The translations under genes and the position numbers were made by a program. DNA of 64,000 bases, taken from contig OMZP01000002.1 in assembly GCA_900315585.1 (NCBI GenBank), positions 1 through 64,000 on the forward strand, read 5' to 3'. Every line of letters starts with the position of its first letter. Position 1 is the first letter of the stretch. The stretch is from an uncultured Eubacteriales bacterium (GTDB lineage Bacteria > Bacillota > Clostridia > Christensenellales > Aristaeellaceae). Below the pieces are notes generated by a model that worked only from the letters and a program-made list of their open reading frames with translations, made no database searches and was not told where the DNA came from. Shown here piece after piece: positions 18,892 through 26,609 of this stretch.

Positions 18892-19893
18892 ATGGCGATC
18901 AAGAGGATGCCTGCGGCGCTGTTCGCCGAGGAGCTGGGCAAGGCGTATGAACGGCGTGACGGCTATATCATGGGCGCGACGGGGCAGGACCCGAAGAAGT
19001 GGGCGGTGAACAGCCATTGGTTTACCCAGTACACCGGCGCCCAGCGCACGAAGGCCCTGTGGTGGCGGGACCATGCCCAGAGGGTTTGGGACTGCAACGG
19101 CCTGGCCGAGGGACTGTACAAGGATTACACGGGCGTGAACATCGACAGCAAGGCCCGCTACAACTACGCCCAGTGGTGCTCGCCCAAGGGTGCGGGGGTG
19201 ATCCCGCCGAAGTACAGGACGGCGGGCGCGGCGGTTTTCTGGGGCGACAGCGCCTCGGACATCACCCACGTGGCCTTCCTGTACCGGCCGGTGGATGCAA
19301 GCAAGCCCCGCGGGGACTGGTACCTGATCGAGGCGCGAGGCGTGATGAGCGGCGTGGTGGAGACCCGGCTTCTCAGCCGCAAGCCGGACTTCTGGGGCCT
19401 GATGACGAAGTACTTCGACTATCCGGGCATCGAGGCACAGGGCGACCAGTTGGGCGACAGATTGCTCAGGAACGGCTGCGAGGGCGAGGACGTGAAGCAG
19501 CTGCAAACGGACCTCATCCGCCTGAGCTACGACTGCGGGAAATGGGGCGCTGACGGGGATTTCGGCGACGGTACGGAGCTGGCGGTGAAGGCCTTCCAGC
19601 GGGACCACGGCCTGTCCGCCGACGGCATCGCCGGGCCAAAGACCCTCGCGGCCCTGGAAAAGGCCTTGGCGAAGGCGGACGCGCCAGTCAGTAAACCAAA
19701 GCTGGTTGAGATCGTGGGCGGGAACTGCTACGTGCGCACCGCTCCAAACAGGGACGCGGAGAAGCTGGGTGTCGCCCACGCCGGAGACCGGCTTACCTGG
19801 CTCGGCGAGATCGACGAGGCCACCCGCTGGCTGAAGGTGGATTACGAGGGCCGCGAGGGCTGGGTGTCCGGGAAGTACGGGAGGCTGATCTGA
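18892..19893 (+). CDS. endolysin-like cell wall hydrolase (NlpC/P60-like, PG-binding, SH3)
   Basis: A 333-residue modular hydrolase without a signal peptide. Residues 1-190 look like an NlpC/P60 or CHAP-type cysteine peptidase: WDCNGLAEGL with Cys68, and ITHVAFLY with His126. Residues about 195-260 are a peptidoglycan-binding repeat (GCEGEDVKQLQTDLIRLSYD, then FGDGTELAVKAFQ). Residues 275-333 form an SH3-like domain (CYVRTAPNRDAEKLGVA). This architecture is typical of phage lysins. The ATG at 18892 has GGAGGG ahead. No holin or structural phage gene is nearby, so it is an isolated or domesticated lysin. Confidence 0.8.
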   Translation: MAIKRMPAALFAEELGKAYERRDGYIMGATGQDPKKWAVNSHWFTQYTGAQRTKALWWRDHAQRVWDCNGLAEGLYKDYTGVNIDSKARYNYAQWCSPKGAGVIPPKYRTAGAAVFWGDSASDITHVAFLYRPVDASKPRGDWYLIEARGVMSGVVETRLLSRKPDFWGLMTKYFDYPGIEAQGDQLGDRLLRNGCEGEDVKQLQTDLIRLSYDCGKWGADGDFGDGTELAVKAFQRDHGLSADGIAGPKTLAALEKALAKADAPVSKPKLVEIVGGNCYVRTAPNRDAEKLGVAHAGDRLTWLGEIDEATRWLKVDYEGREGWVSGKYGRLI

Positions 19894-19978
19894 AACAAGC
19901 ACAAGGACCAGTCGCCGCAGATAAGCCTCACTTTACCGTTGGGACAGCATTGTGCCGCCGCCCGCTTCGAATCCGCCC

Positions 19979-20007
19979 TTGTAACCCCGCCCAAAAGCTG
20001 TTATAAT
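19979..20007 (+). promoter_or_regulatory. promoter of the DNA methyltransferase gene
   Basis: TTGTAA (19979-19984), 17 bp, TATAAT (20002-20007), 33 bases before the ATG at 20040. Confidence 0.65.
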
Positions 20008-20039
20008 AGGAGACAGCGAACGGACAAAGGGTGGTAGGT

Positions 20040-21290
20040 ATGGCGCTGGAGCAGATTCGGGTCACCACGGAATGGCACCCGGCCAACGGCGGCGTGAAGG
20101 GCATGTTCCTGCTGGGCGACGCCATCGAACGGATGGAATCTCTGCTGGGCGAATGGGAGGGAAAGATCAAGCTGATCTACATGGACCCGCCCTTTATGAC
20201 CGGCGACAGGTTCTTCATGCGCGTGCGCGTGGGCGAAGAGCAGTGGCGGCGGGGCAAGGGCGACTATGCCCTGGAGAGCTTCTCCGATAAGCTGAGCAGG
20301 GAGGAATACCTGGCCATGATGCGCCGCGTTCTGGATCTGTCCAGGCGGCTGCTCTCCGACGACGGCATGATCTTCGTACACCTGGACTACCGCGCCCATC
20401 CCCACGTGCGCCTGCTGATGGACGAGATCTTCGGCGAGGACAACCTGCTCAACGAGATCGTCTGGGTCTACCAGAGCGGCGGGCGCAGCATCCACCATTT
20501 CAGCCGCAAGCACGACGTGATCCTTTTCTACCGCAAGACAGAGGCCTACGACTTCAACATCGACGCGGTGAAGGCCCCGCGGGAAAAGCCCCGCAGCAGC
20601 CACATGCGCCGCCACGTGGACCCGGACGGACGCATCTACCGCTCCATCCGCTCCAACGGGCGGGTGTACACCTACTACGACGACGATCCCGTCGCTCCCA
20701 CGGACGTGTGGCAGGACCTGGCGCATCTGCAACAAAAGGACCCGGAGCGCACCGGCTACGACGTGCAAAAGCCGCTTTCGCTGCTGGATCGCATCGTGAA
20801 GTGCGCCTCCCGCCCGGGCGACTGGGTGCTGGACCCCTTCGCAGGCAGCGGCACCACGCTGGAGGCGGCGAAGCTGAACGGGCGCAACTTCATCGGCATC
20901 GACCGCAGCCCGCTGACGCTGAACATCGTCCGTCGGCGTCTCAAGGGCGCGGATTACCGGATTTTGACATGCGATAGTCTTAATAACAAACCGGCGTCGG
21001 TATGTAATGCTGAAATACAGACCGGGGTCGGGTTCTATCACGTGTTTCTTGAGAACTTCGAGGCGGAGATCCCGAATCCGCCGGAGGGTGTACAGCCCCT
21101 GGACATCGTGGATAACTGGTCCGTGGGCTACCTGCGCCCGGAGGGCTACCGGGTGATGGCGGAATTTGCCCGCAGCCGCCGGGAGGGCGCGCTTCAAACG
21201 GAGCTGGCAGTTCCAGCCTATGCAGGGGAGCTGGCCCTGTGCATCGGCGACATCACCGGCGGCAGCCATTTCTTCGCCCTGCCGAGATAG
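20040..21290 (+). CDS. orphan DNA methyltransferase (N6-adenine or N4-cytosine, beta class)
   Basis: S-adenosylmethionine-dependent amino-methyltransferase of 416 residues. The catalytic motif IV is DPPF (49-52) and the cofactor motif I is DPFAGSGTT (265-273). Motif IV before motif I marks the beta group, as in type III Mod subunits. The middle (RSIHHFSRKHDVILFY) also matches that group. No restriction gene or specificity subunit is adjacent, so it is probably solitary. The region from about residue 316, coded at 20988-21030, contains an in-frame copy of a dispersed palindrome. The C-terminal 100 residues are unrecognised. The start is the ATG at 20040, preceded by GGGTGG. Confidence 0.88.
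   Translation: MALEQIRVTTEWHPANGGVKGMFLLGDAIERMESLLGEWEGKIKLIYMDPPFMTGDRFFMRVRVGEEQWRRGKGDYALESFSDKLSREEYLAMMRRVLDLSRRLLSDDGMIFVHLDYRAHPHVRLLMDEIFGEDNLLNEIVWVYQSGGRSIHHFSRKHDVILFYRKTEAYDFNIDAVKAPREKPRSSHMRRHVDPDGRIYRSIRSNGRVYTYYDDDPVAPTDVWQDLAHLQQKDPERTGYDVQKPLSLLDRIVKCASRPGDWVLDPFAGSGTTLEAAKLNGRNFIGIDRSPLTLNIVRRRLKGADYRILTCDSLNNKPASVCNAEIQTGVGFYHVFLENFEAEIPNPPEGVQPLDIVDNWSVGYLRPEGYRVMAEFARSRREGALQTELAVPAYAGELALCIGDITGGSHFFALPR
20988..21005. repeat. dispersed palindrome copy inside the methyltransferase gene
   Basis: AAACCGGCGTCGGTATGT differs by one base from 24401-24418 and lies in frame, coding KPASVC. A related ACCGGGGTCGG follows at about 21020. Confidence 0.6.
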
Positions 21291-21359
21291 CCGAAATTAT
21301 TGTAAAATTCACACTGAGGCAATATTTATCCCCTATAATACGGCATGGGAGGCGAGAGG

Positions 21360-21557
21360 ATGCTTCTGCACGTGGGCGATCTCGTGAAGATGCGCAAGGC
21401 GCATCCCTGCGGCAACGACCTGTGGCGCATCACCTACGTGGGCGCGGACATCAAGATGCGGTGCGAAAAGTGCGAGCGCATCGTGATGCTGGAGCGCCCG
21501 GTGTTTGAAAAGCGCATGAAGAAGCTGGTGGAGAGCGCCGACGAGGCGGAGGCGTGA
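21360..21557 (+). CDS. DUF951 family protein
   Basis: A 65-residue protein with the conserved pattern HVGDLVKMRKAHPCGNDLW, GADIKMRCEKC and a basic tail FEKRMKKL. The CEKC pair together with the earlier HPCG suggests a zinc knuckle, possibly for nucleic acid binding, as the fold is small and basic. Its role is not established. The start at 21360 is chosen because GGAGG lies seven bases before it. An upstream ATG at 21345 lacks a site. Its stop overlaps the GTG start of the signal peptidase gene. A -10-like TATAAT is at 21334-21339. Confidence 0.85.
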   Translation: MLLHVGDLVKMRKAHPCGNDLWRITYVGADIKMRCEKCERIVMLERPVFEKRMKKLVESADEAEA

Positions 21558-22048
21558 GACGCCGTCTTACCATCGCGCTGCTGACCATTGCGCTGGCCGC
21601 GGCGGCGGGGCTGCTGCTTCGGCACTATGCCGTCGGCACGGTCCGCGTGGCGGGGTCCTCCATGGAGGCGACTCTCATGGGCGGGGACCTGGCGCTGGTG
21701 ACCCGCGAAACGGGGAGCCCCGGCCGGGGAGACGTGGTGGAATGCCGCTTTCCCGGGCGCACGGGCACCTATGTCAAGCGCATCGTGGCCCTGCCGGGGG
21801 ATTCCGTAGTGTTTTCAGGCGGGCAGCTGTCGATCAACGGGGAAGCCGTGGACGAGCCCTACGCTTCATCTGCGACGGAGGATTACGCCGTCCAACTGGG
21901 CGAAAACGAGTATTTGGCCCTGGGCGACAACCGACAGGAGAGCTACGACAGCCGCATGGAGGACATGGGCCCCATTGTCCGGGAGGACATACTGGGCCGG
22001 GTTCGCTGGATACTCTATCCGCTGAACCGGTTCGGCCCGATCCAATAG
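21554..22048 (+). CDS. signal peptidase I (short form)
   Basis: Membrane-anchored serine peptidase that removes signal peptides outside the membrane. The 164 residues include one N-terminal helix (7-23), the nucleophile in GSSMEATL (Ser36), the general base in YVKRIVALPGD (Lys75), and the box E-like LGDNRQESYDSR. It starts with GTG overlapping the DUF951 stop (GTGA). The ribosome site is weak, which suggests coupling. A second, longer signal peptidase follows 24 bases later. Confidence 0.93.
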   Translation: MRRRLTIALLTIALAAAAGLLLRHYAVGTVRVAGSSMEATLMGGDLALVTRETGSPGRGDVVECRFPGRTGTYVKRIVALPGDSVVFSGGQLSINGEAVDEPYASSATEDYAVQLGENEYLALGDNRQESYDSRMEDMGPIVREDILGRVRWILYPLNRFGPIQ

Positions 22049-22072
22049 ATATTCAAGGCGAGGAGAGGCAAA

Positions 22073-22837
22073 ATGGACGAGAACAACAGCAAGCCGCTGG
22101 AGAATACGGAAGAACAGACCACAGTCGATAAAGCCGAAGTGAAACAGACCGAAGTCGAGAAGAAAATCACCGAGGTCGAGGACAAGGTGAAGGCCCGCAA
22201 GGCCAAGGTCAAGAAGGAAGTGCGGGAGTGGATCGTGGCGCTGGTTTGCGCGATCCTGATCGTCACGGTGATCCAGGCCTTCCTGTTCCGCATCATCCGC
22301 GTGGACGGCACCAGCATGAACGACACCCTGGCGGACGGCGAACGGCTGTTCGTGACGGTCACGGACGTGAAGTTCGGTGACGTGGCGCGGGATACCGTGG
22401 TGATCTGCCATTATCCGGGGCGCTACCACGACTGGTTCAACCTGGGGATACTTAAGACCAAGGAATACTTCGTCAAGCGCGTGGTGGCTGTTCCCGGCGA
22501 CACCATCTACTGCGAAAACGGCGCGACACACGTGCTCTACGAGAAGGACGGGGAGCAGGTGGACGAGGTGCTGGATCAGCGGTTCAGCGAGTTCTACGGC
22601 TACGGCAGCCCCTTTGACTACGAGGCCTACACGCTGAGCGAGGATGAGTACTTCGTGGTGGGCGACAACCGCTACAACAGCCACGACTCCCGCGACTGGA
22701 ACGGACCGGGCGTGGAGGGCGAGGGCGGCAACGATGGCAACACCGCCAACAACGTCGGCCCGATCTCCAAGAGCATGATCGTGGGCCGCGTCCGCGAGGT
22801 CATCTGGCCGCTGGGCAAGATCCGCGGCGTGAATTGA
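22073..22837 (+). CDS. signal peptidase I (long form)
   Basis: A 254-residue type I signal peptidase. Residues 1-50 are a charged cytoplasmic head rich in Glu, Lys and Val repeats. One membrane helix spans 53-73. Ser81 (DGTSMNDTL) and Lys135 (YFVKRVVAVPGD) form the catalytic dyad. VGDNRYNSHDSRDW is the conserved C-terminal box. The insertion between the dyad residues (FNLGILKTKEYF) is longer than in the preceding paralogue, so they probably differ in substrates. GAGGAGAGG lies upstream. It is cotranscribed with the M1-like gene that follows. Confidence 0.94.
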   Translation: MDENNSKPLENTEEQTTVDKAEVKQTEVEKKITEVEDKVKARKAKVKKEVREWIVALVCAILIVTVIQAFLFRIIRVDGTSMNDTLADGERLFVTVTDVKFGDVARDTVVICHYPGRYHDWFNLGILKTKEYFVKRVVAVPGDTIYCENGATHVLYEKDGEQVDEVLDQRFSEFYGYGSPFDYEAYTLSEDEYFVVGDNRYNSHDSRDWNGPGVEGEGGNDGNTANNVGPISKSMIVGRVREVIWPLGKIRGVN

Positions 22838-22847
22838 GGTTGAGCCC

Positions 22848-24350
22848 ATGAGAAACAAGAAGCTCATTCGCATCGTGGCCATCGTGCTGGCGATCCTGCT
22901 GGCCGGCGGCGTGGTGGTCGGCGCGCTGGTGAGCGCGCTGGCGGAGGAACCGACCGAAGTCGGTGCAATGCCGCGGGATCGATACGCGATCTCAATGGAA
23001 TACCTGGCCGATGAACAGGCGCTGCACATCACGCAGCGCCTCATCTATATCAATCCCTCCGACGAGCCCCTGAGCGCCGTAGTGTTCTACGCCGCGGGGA
23101 ACCAGTTTCGCCGGGAGCACGCCCTGATGTACGACAACGACGACCTGGCGGCCGTGTTCTTCAACGGCTACGCCCCGGCGGGGATCGACCTGCAATCGGT
23201 GACCTTCAATGGAGAACCGACCGGATTCGGCTTTCAGGACGAGGAGGAAATCTATCTTCGGGTGGACTGCGACCTTCCGGCGAGGGGCCAGGGCGCCTTT
23301 GAGTTCGACTATTACCTGCTGCTGATGAACTGCGGGGCCTTCCAGGGCGCCTCCGACACCGACGTGCGCCTCAGCGCCTTCTATTTCGCTCCGGGCCGGT
23401 ATCATGATCAGTACGGCGAGTTCGCCATGAAGCGGCCCGTCGCCCACACCCGCTGGCTGGACACCGCCGCGGCGGACTTCGACGTGGCCCTGACCCTGCC
23501 GGAGGGCTGGATGCCCGCCGGGACGGGGGAGACCGTGCGGGAGGGGGAGACGTGGCGCATACAGGCGGAAAACGTCCGGGAGCTGGCGCTGTCCTTCTCC
23601 AAGCGTTGGCGCGTAAATGAGCGGGTGACGGCCTCCGGGGTGACCCTCCGGGTGCTTTCCAATGCGCGAAGCGGCGCGAAGCGGGCGCTGGATGTGGCGG
23701 AGGCCGCGGTCAACCTCTGCGAGAGTTGGTTCGGCCCGTTCCCGGTGAAGCAGCTGGACATTGCCCAGAGTGACTACCCGCTGGGCGCGATGGCCTTTCC
23801 AGGCGCGGTGTGGCTGTCCTCCGATCTGTTTGAAGGGAAGCATGCCGGCGAACTGGCCCATCGCCTGCGCTTTGTCGCGGCCCAGCAGTACTTCGGACTC
23901 GCCGCCTGGGTGGAGCCGTCGGCGGACGCATGGCTCAGCGATTCCCTTTGCGAATACGTGTCCTACCTGCTCCTGGAGGCCGATGAAGGGCACGATGCCT
24001 TTCTGAAGGCGGTCAACCGGGACTGGGTGAGTGCCCTGCAGCAGACGGTGCCCGGAGGCCTGCGGATCACCAGCGATGCCTCGCTGTTCGACGGCAGGAC
24101 CTACGACCTGGTGGTGTTGAAGCGCGGGGCGGTGGTGTTCCACGAGCTGCGGGAGGCCATGGGGCTTGAAAACCTGCTTGCGGGCCTCAAAAACTTCTAC
24201 GACATGGGTGCAGATAGCCACACCCTCACGGAGATGGAGCTGGTGGAGGCCCTGAACGCCGCGGACGGCGGCGACTGGGAGGCCTTCCTCACCGACTGGG
24301 TGTTCAATGTGGGCGACTACGCCAATCAGATGATCGACTGGTTTGAATAG
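22848..24350 (+). CDS. M1-like secreted protein without the zinc motif (predicted pseudo-peptidase)
   Basis: 500 residues with an N-terminal signal or anchor helix (7-31). The layout follows M1 aminopeptidases: an N-terminal beta domain, then QLDIAQSDYPLGAMAFPGAVWLSSDLF (in place of GAMEN) and a helical catalytic-like domain. Where HExxH is expected the sequence reads RFVAA (341-345), followed by QQYFG, so both His and the Glu are lost. The third ligand Glu is kept (WLSDSLCEY, Glu369). It probably binds peptides or another protein rather than cleaving. It follows two signal peptidase genes by 10 bases, as the last gene of an operon. Confidence 0.8.
   Translation: MRNKKLIRIVAIVLAILLAGGVVVGALVSALAEEPTEVGAMPRDRYAISMEYLADEQALHITQRLIYINPSDEPLSAVVFYAAGNQFRREHALMYDNDDLAAVFFNGYAPAGIDLQSVTFNGEPTGFGFQDEEEIYLRVDCDLPARGQGAFEFDYYLLLMNCGAFQGASDTDVRLSAFYFAPGRYHDQYGEFAMKRPVAHTRWLDTAAADFDVALTLPEGWMPAGTGETVREGETWRIQAENVRELALSFSKRWRVNERVTASGVTLRVLSNARSGAKRALDVAEAAVNLCESWFGPFPVKQLDIAQSDYPLGAMAFPGAVWLSSDLFEGKHAGELAHRLRFVAAQQYFGLAAWVEPSADAWLSDSLCEYVSYLLLEADEGHDAFLKAVNRDWVSALQQTVPGGLRITSDASLFDGRTYDLVVLKRGAVVFHELREAMGLENLLAGLKNFYDMGADSHTLTEMELVEALNAADGGDWEAFLTDWVFNVGDYANQMIDWFE
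22949..22964. repeat. variant of the ACCGAC...GTCGGT palindrome in the M1-like gene
   Basis: ACCGAC, four bases, GTCGGT, coding PTEVG just after the membrane segment. It shares the half-sites of the dispersed palindrome but has an enlarged spacer. Confidence 0.35.
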
Positions 24351-24366
24351 GGGTTTGGGCATGATA

Positions 24367-24398
24367 AAAGGCGCATGGAAGGATTTCCATGCGCCTTT
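24367..24398. terminator. terminator between the signal peptidase operon and xpaC
   Basis: 14-bp perfect arms AAAGGCGCATGGAA (24367-24380) and 24385-24398 around GGAT. A-runs and T-runs flank it on both sides, so it can serve both convergent transcripts. Confidence 0.8.
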
Positions 24399-24400
24399 AT

Positions 24401-24418
24401 AAACCGACGTCGGTATGT
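24401..24418. repeat. dispersed palindrome, intergenic copy
   Basis: AAACCGACGTCGGTATGT contains the perfect 12-bp palindrome ACCGACGTCGGT and abuts the xpaC stop codon. The first 15 bases recur exactly at 39709-39723 in mutL and with one change at 20988 in the methyltransferase gene. Confidence 0.75.
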
Positions 24419-25375
24419 TTAATGTCCGCCGCCTGTCCTCAGTTCGCCCTCCTGCTGGATCAGGCCGTCGCTGGCCATCATGGTCTCCAGCACGCTGATG
24501 TCGGCCTCCACGTCCAGGGCCTCGGTCCGGAACAGGCGGTCCTGCTGCTGCTCGAAGGCGTGGATCAGGGTATCCAGCACGTCCTCGATCTTCTTGCGGG
24601 AGGCCTGGATGTTCTCGCCCTGATAGCTCTGCTTCTCCATCAGACTGTAGGATTTCAGCAGCTTGAGGGTGGTGGGCAGGTAGTAATTCATGAACTTGCG
24701 CACCTCTTCGGCGTGTTCCGGCTTCTCCCGGACCACCCGGAAGATGCTGGCGGTGAGCTCGCCGATGCGGTCGATGCGGTCGGAAACGGCCGTGTCTTCG
24801 ATCTCGTCGTTGATCTGGCGGATCTCCCGCAGCTTGGCTTCGAAGTTTTCGTCCTCCAGGCCGGTCTTCTTCGCCGGAGCGGCCTTCGGGGCCTCGTCCC
24901 TGGCGGCTTCCTGCGTCTGGGTCGCTTTGGCGACCTCCACCGTGCGGGCGCGGTCCTCCTGGTTCACGAACACGTTCACTACGGGGCTCACGAACTCGGT
25001 CTCGACCGTCTCATGGGCCGAATCGTCCAGGTGCAGGGTCATGTGGCTGCGATCGATGTAGGCGTTGCCGCTGATCATGCCCTCGTCGATCATGGTCTGC
25101 AGATCGGTAGCCACCACGCCGGTGGACATGCCCATTTCCGCCGCCAGGCCCCGGATGCTCACCGTGGCGCGGCTGCCGATGGCGTTGGCATAGCGCCGGT
25201 ACAGCTGGTAGCGTTTGCGCGTGTACTCCGCCCGCAGGCGCTTGAAGCCCAGGTACAGGCCGATGAACGTGGTGACCGGCGGCGCGACGACCAGCAGAAT
25301 GCCGATCGCCAAAAGCGAGGGCTTCTGCTCCGGGTCGCGGGGAACGCGGATCGTGCCGAACTTATTCTTCGCCAT
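24419..25375 (-). CDS. XpaC-like 5-bromo-4-chloroindolyl phosphate hydrolysis family protein
   Basis: 318 residues with an N-terminal membrane hairpin (LLAIGILLVVAPPVTTFIGLYLGF, about 20-43), a winged-helix-like segment at about 50-115 (TVSIRGLAAEMGMSTGVVATDLQTMI) and a C-terminal helical XpaC-type domain (170-300: ETLREI-like heptads, FMNYYLPTTLKLLKSY). XpaC proteins are often next to toxic-anion resistance TelA genes, but no telA is seen here. The biochemical role is unclear despite the family name. The ATG at 25375 has a GAGGTGTG site, and a clear promoter lies upstream. Confidence 0.75.
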   Translation of the reverse strand: MAKNKFGTIRVPRDPEQKPSLLAIGILLVVAPPVTTFIGLYLGFKRLRAEYTRKRYQLYRRYANAIGSRATVSIRGLAAEMGMSTGVVATDLQTMIDEGMISGNAYIDRSHMTLHLDDSAHETVETEFVSPVVNVFVNQEDRARTVEVAKATQTQEAARDEAPKAAPAKKTGLEDENFEAKLREIRQINDEIEDTAVSDRIDRIGELTASIFRVVREKPEHAEEVRKFMNYYLPTTLKLLKSYSLMEKQSYQGENIQASRKKIEDVLDTLIHAFEQQQDRLFRTEALDVEADISVLETMMASDGLIQQEGELRTGGGH

Positions 25376-25396
25376 TTATTCACACCTCATGGCTAG

Positions 25397-25425
25397 ATTA
25401 TAGCATATACAAACGCCGCATTCAA
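25397..25425 (-). promoter_or_regulatory. promoter of the xpaC-like gene
   Basis: Minus-strand TTGAAT (25420-25425), 17 bp, TATAAT (25397-25402). The -35 lies in an imperfect hairpin (GCATTCAAGGGCG at 25418 against 25443-25456). Confidence 0.65.
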
Positions 25426-25500
25426 GGGCGCGGCGATCAAAAACCGCCCTCTGAATGCTCAAAAGTCGTCCAAACCACCCCGAAAACCCCTGCCAGCGCC

Positions 25501-25529
25501 TTGACGGAAGCGTGCGTTTCAGTTAAAAT
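25501..25529 (+). promoter_or_regulatory. promoter of the 57-residue protein and barnase-barstar unit
   Basis: TTGACG (25501-25506), 17 bp, TAAAAT (25524-25529). Transcription from here would exclude a start at 25501 for the downstream gene and supports the ATG at 25582. Confidence 0.65.
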
Positions 25530-25581
25530 AGAGTTATACGAGCACCGCCTTCCGGGCAAACTGGCCATGGGAGGTGGTTGT

Positions 25582-25755
25582 ATGAACCGGGAAGATAAGC
25601 CCTTTGAGGGCGTGGAGGAGGTCGCCTCGGCCACGGAGTGCACCGGACTGATGCCTGCGCTGCCCGTGAACGACGAGGCGGACGCAGCCAGCGCCGCTCT
25701 CTACGTCATCCACGCCGCCAAGGGCTCCCGAGCCAAGCGATACCGCAGGAAATGA
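25582..25755 (+). CDS. small conserved protein of unknown function
   Basis: A 57-residue protein from the ATG at 25582, which has GGGAGGTGG ahead. The middle, ATECTGLMPALPVNDEADAA, and the tail, LYVIHAAKGSRAKRYRRK, resemble short proteins I recall from other Clostridia with an ECTGL-P motif. No membrane segment is present and the C-terminus is strongly basic. It is the first gene downstream of a good promoter and is followed 35 bases later by the barnase-like gene. No function is known. Confidence 0.7.
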   Translation: MNREDKPFEGVEEVASATECTGLMPALPVNDEADAASAALYVIHAAKGSRAKRYRRK

Positions 25756-25790
25756 CGGGCCGACGGCCCGGACAGGAGGGGATTATACCA

Positions 25791-26336
25791 ATGCAAAGGC
25801 ACATCAGGCGGCTCGCGGCGCTGCTGCTGGCGCTGCTGATCGCGCTGTCGGCGTCGACCTGCGCCGTCGCGGAGGACTGGCGGGACCTGCTCCGGGGCCT
25901 CTATGGGCTGACGGAGGACTACGAGGTCGAGGAGTCCCAGGAAGAGGAGCCCCAGACCGAGGGCGAGGAGCTGCCCTCGAAGGAGGACTTTGAGCTTCCG
26001 GTCACGGACCCGCAGCAGATCGTCGACTACCTGGAATACTTCGGCGAGCTGCCGGAGAACTTCATCACGAAGAACGAGGCCAGGAAGCTGGGCTGGGACA
26101 GCCGGTACAACTACGTGGGCGAGGTGGCCCCGGGCAAGAGCATCGGCGGCGACCGCTTCGGCAACTACGAGGGCCAGCTGCCCGAAAAGAAGGGGCGCAC
26201 CTGGTATGAGTGCGACGCCAACTACCGGGGCAGGAAGCGGGGCACGGAGCGCGTGCTCTACAGCAGCGACGGCCTCTACTACTACACCGACGACCACTAC
26301 CAGACCTTTACCGAAATGTTTCCGGGGGATTATTGA
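25791..26336 (+). CDS. secreted ribonuclease of the barnase family
   Basis: Extracellular guanyl-preferring RNase, 181 residues. A signal peptide covers 1-27 (cleavage likely after AVA). An acidic Glu-rich stretch (43-65) follows, then the RNase domain from about 70. The active site is complete by alignment with barnase: Glu140 in WYECD, Arg150 and Arg154 in RKRGTER, and His169 in DDHYQTF. AGGAGGGG precedes the ATG at 25791. The barstar-like inhibitor gene begins immediately at the next base after the stop. The acidic pro-region is unusual and may keep the basic RNase quiet before export. Confidence 0.92.
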   Translation: MQRHIRRLAALLLALLIALSASTCAVAEDWRDLLRGLYGLTEDYEVEESQEEEPQTEGEELPSKEDFELPVTDPQQIVDYLEYFGELPENFITKNEARKLGWDSRYNYVGEVAPGKSIGGDRFGNYEGQLPEKKGRTWYECDANYRGRKRGTERVLYSSDGLYYYTDDHYQTFTEMFPGDY

Positions 26337-26585
26337 ATGATTGTATTGAATGGAAAGCGCATGGAGAGCCGCGGGGAGATCCACGCGGAGCTGAAGGAAA
26401 AGCTGGATTTGCCGGACTACTACGGCAGCAACCTGGACGCCCTGAACGACTGCCTGGGCGAGAGATCGGAGCGGGAGCTGGTGGTGATCGAGGACGCCGG
26501 AACCCTGCTGGAGGCGGACGGCGCCTACGCGGCAAAGCTGCTGCGGGTGTTCTCGGACAACGGCATGCAGGTACTCCTGGACTGA
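26337..26585 (+). CDS. barstar family RNase inhibitor
   Basis: An 82-residue cytoplasmic inhibitor that plugs the active site of barnase-type RNases. The key helix DYYGSNLDALNDCL matches barstar, with Asp34 and Asp38 at the positions that contact the enzyme. MIVLNGKRM and the final VLLD strand also fit. The start codon follows the barnase stop with no gap, and no separate ribosome site is obvious (GGGGGAT lies upstream inside barnase). The two are therefore coupled, giving the producer immunity. Confidence 0.93.
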   Translation: MIVLNGKRMESRGEIHAELKEKLDLPDYYGSNLDALNDCLGERSERELVVIEDAGTLLEADGAYAAKLLRVFSDNGMQVLLD

Positions 26586-26609
26586 TATTAACATAGCGGA
26601 GGTACGACT

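Noticed and set aside
18892-21290. Prophage remnant suggested by an endolysin-like gene next to a DNA methyltransferase
   Set aside because: There are no holin, terminase, capsid, tail or integrase genes nearby, base composition matches the surroundings, and each gene has its own promoter or ribosome site.
20040-21557. Restriction-modification system
   Set aside because: The neighbours of the methyltransferase are a lysin and DUF951; no restriction endonuclease or specificity subunit is seen.
25501-25581. Upstream start at 25501 for the 57-residue protein
   Set aside because: The segment contains the -35 and -10 boxes of a promoter, and the strong ribosome site lies before 25582.
26337-26585. 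Classical toxin-antitoxin module
   Set aside because: The RNase has a signal peptide and the partner is barstar-like, so this is a secreted enzyme with an intracellular inhibitor rather than a cytoplasmic toxin-antitoxin pair.
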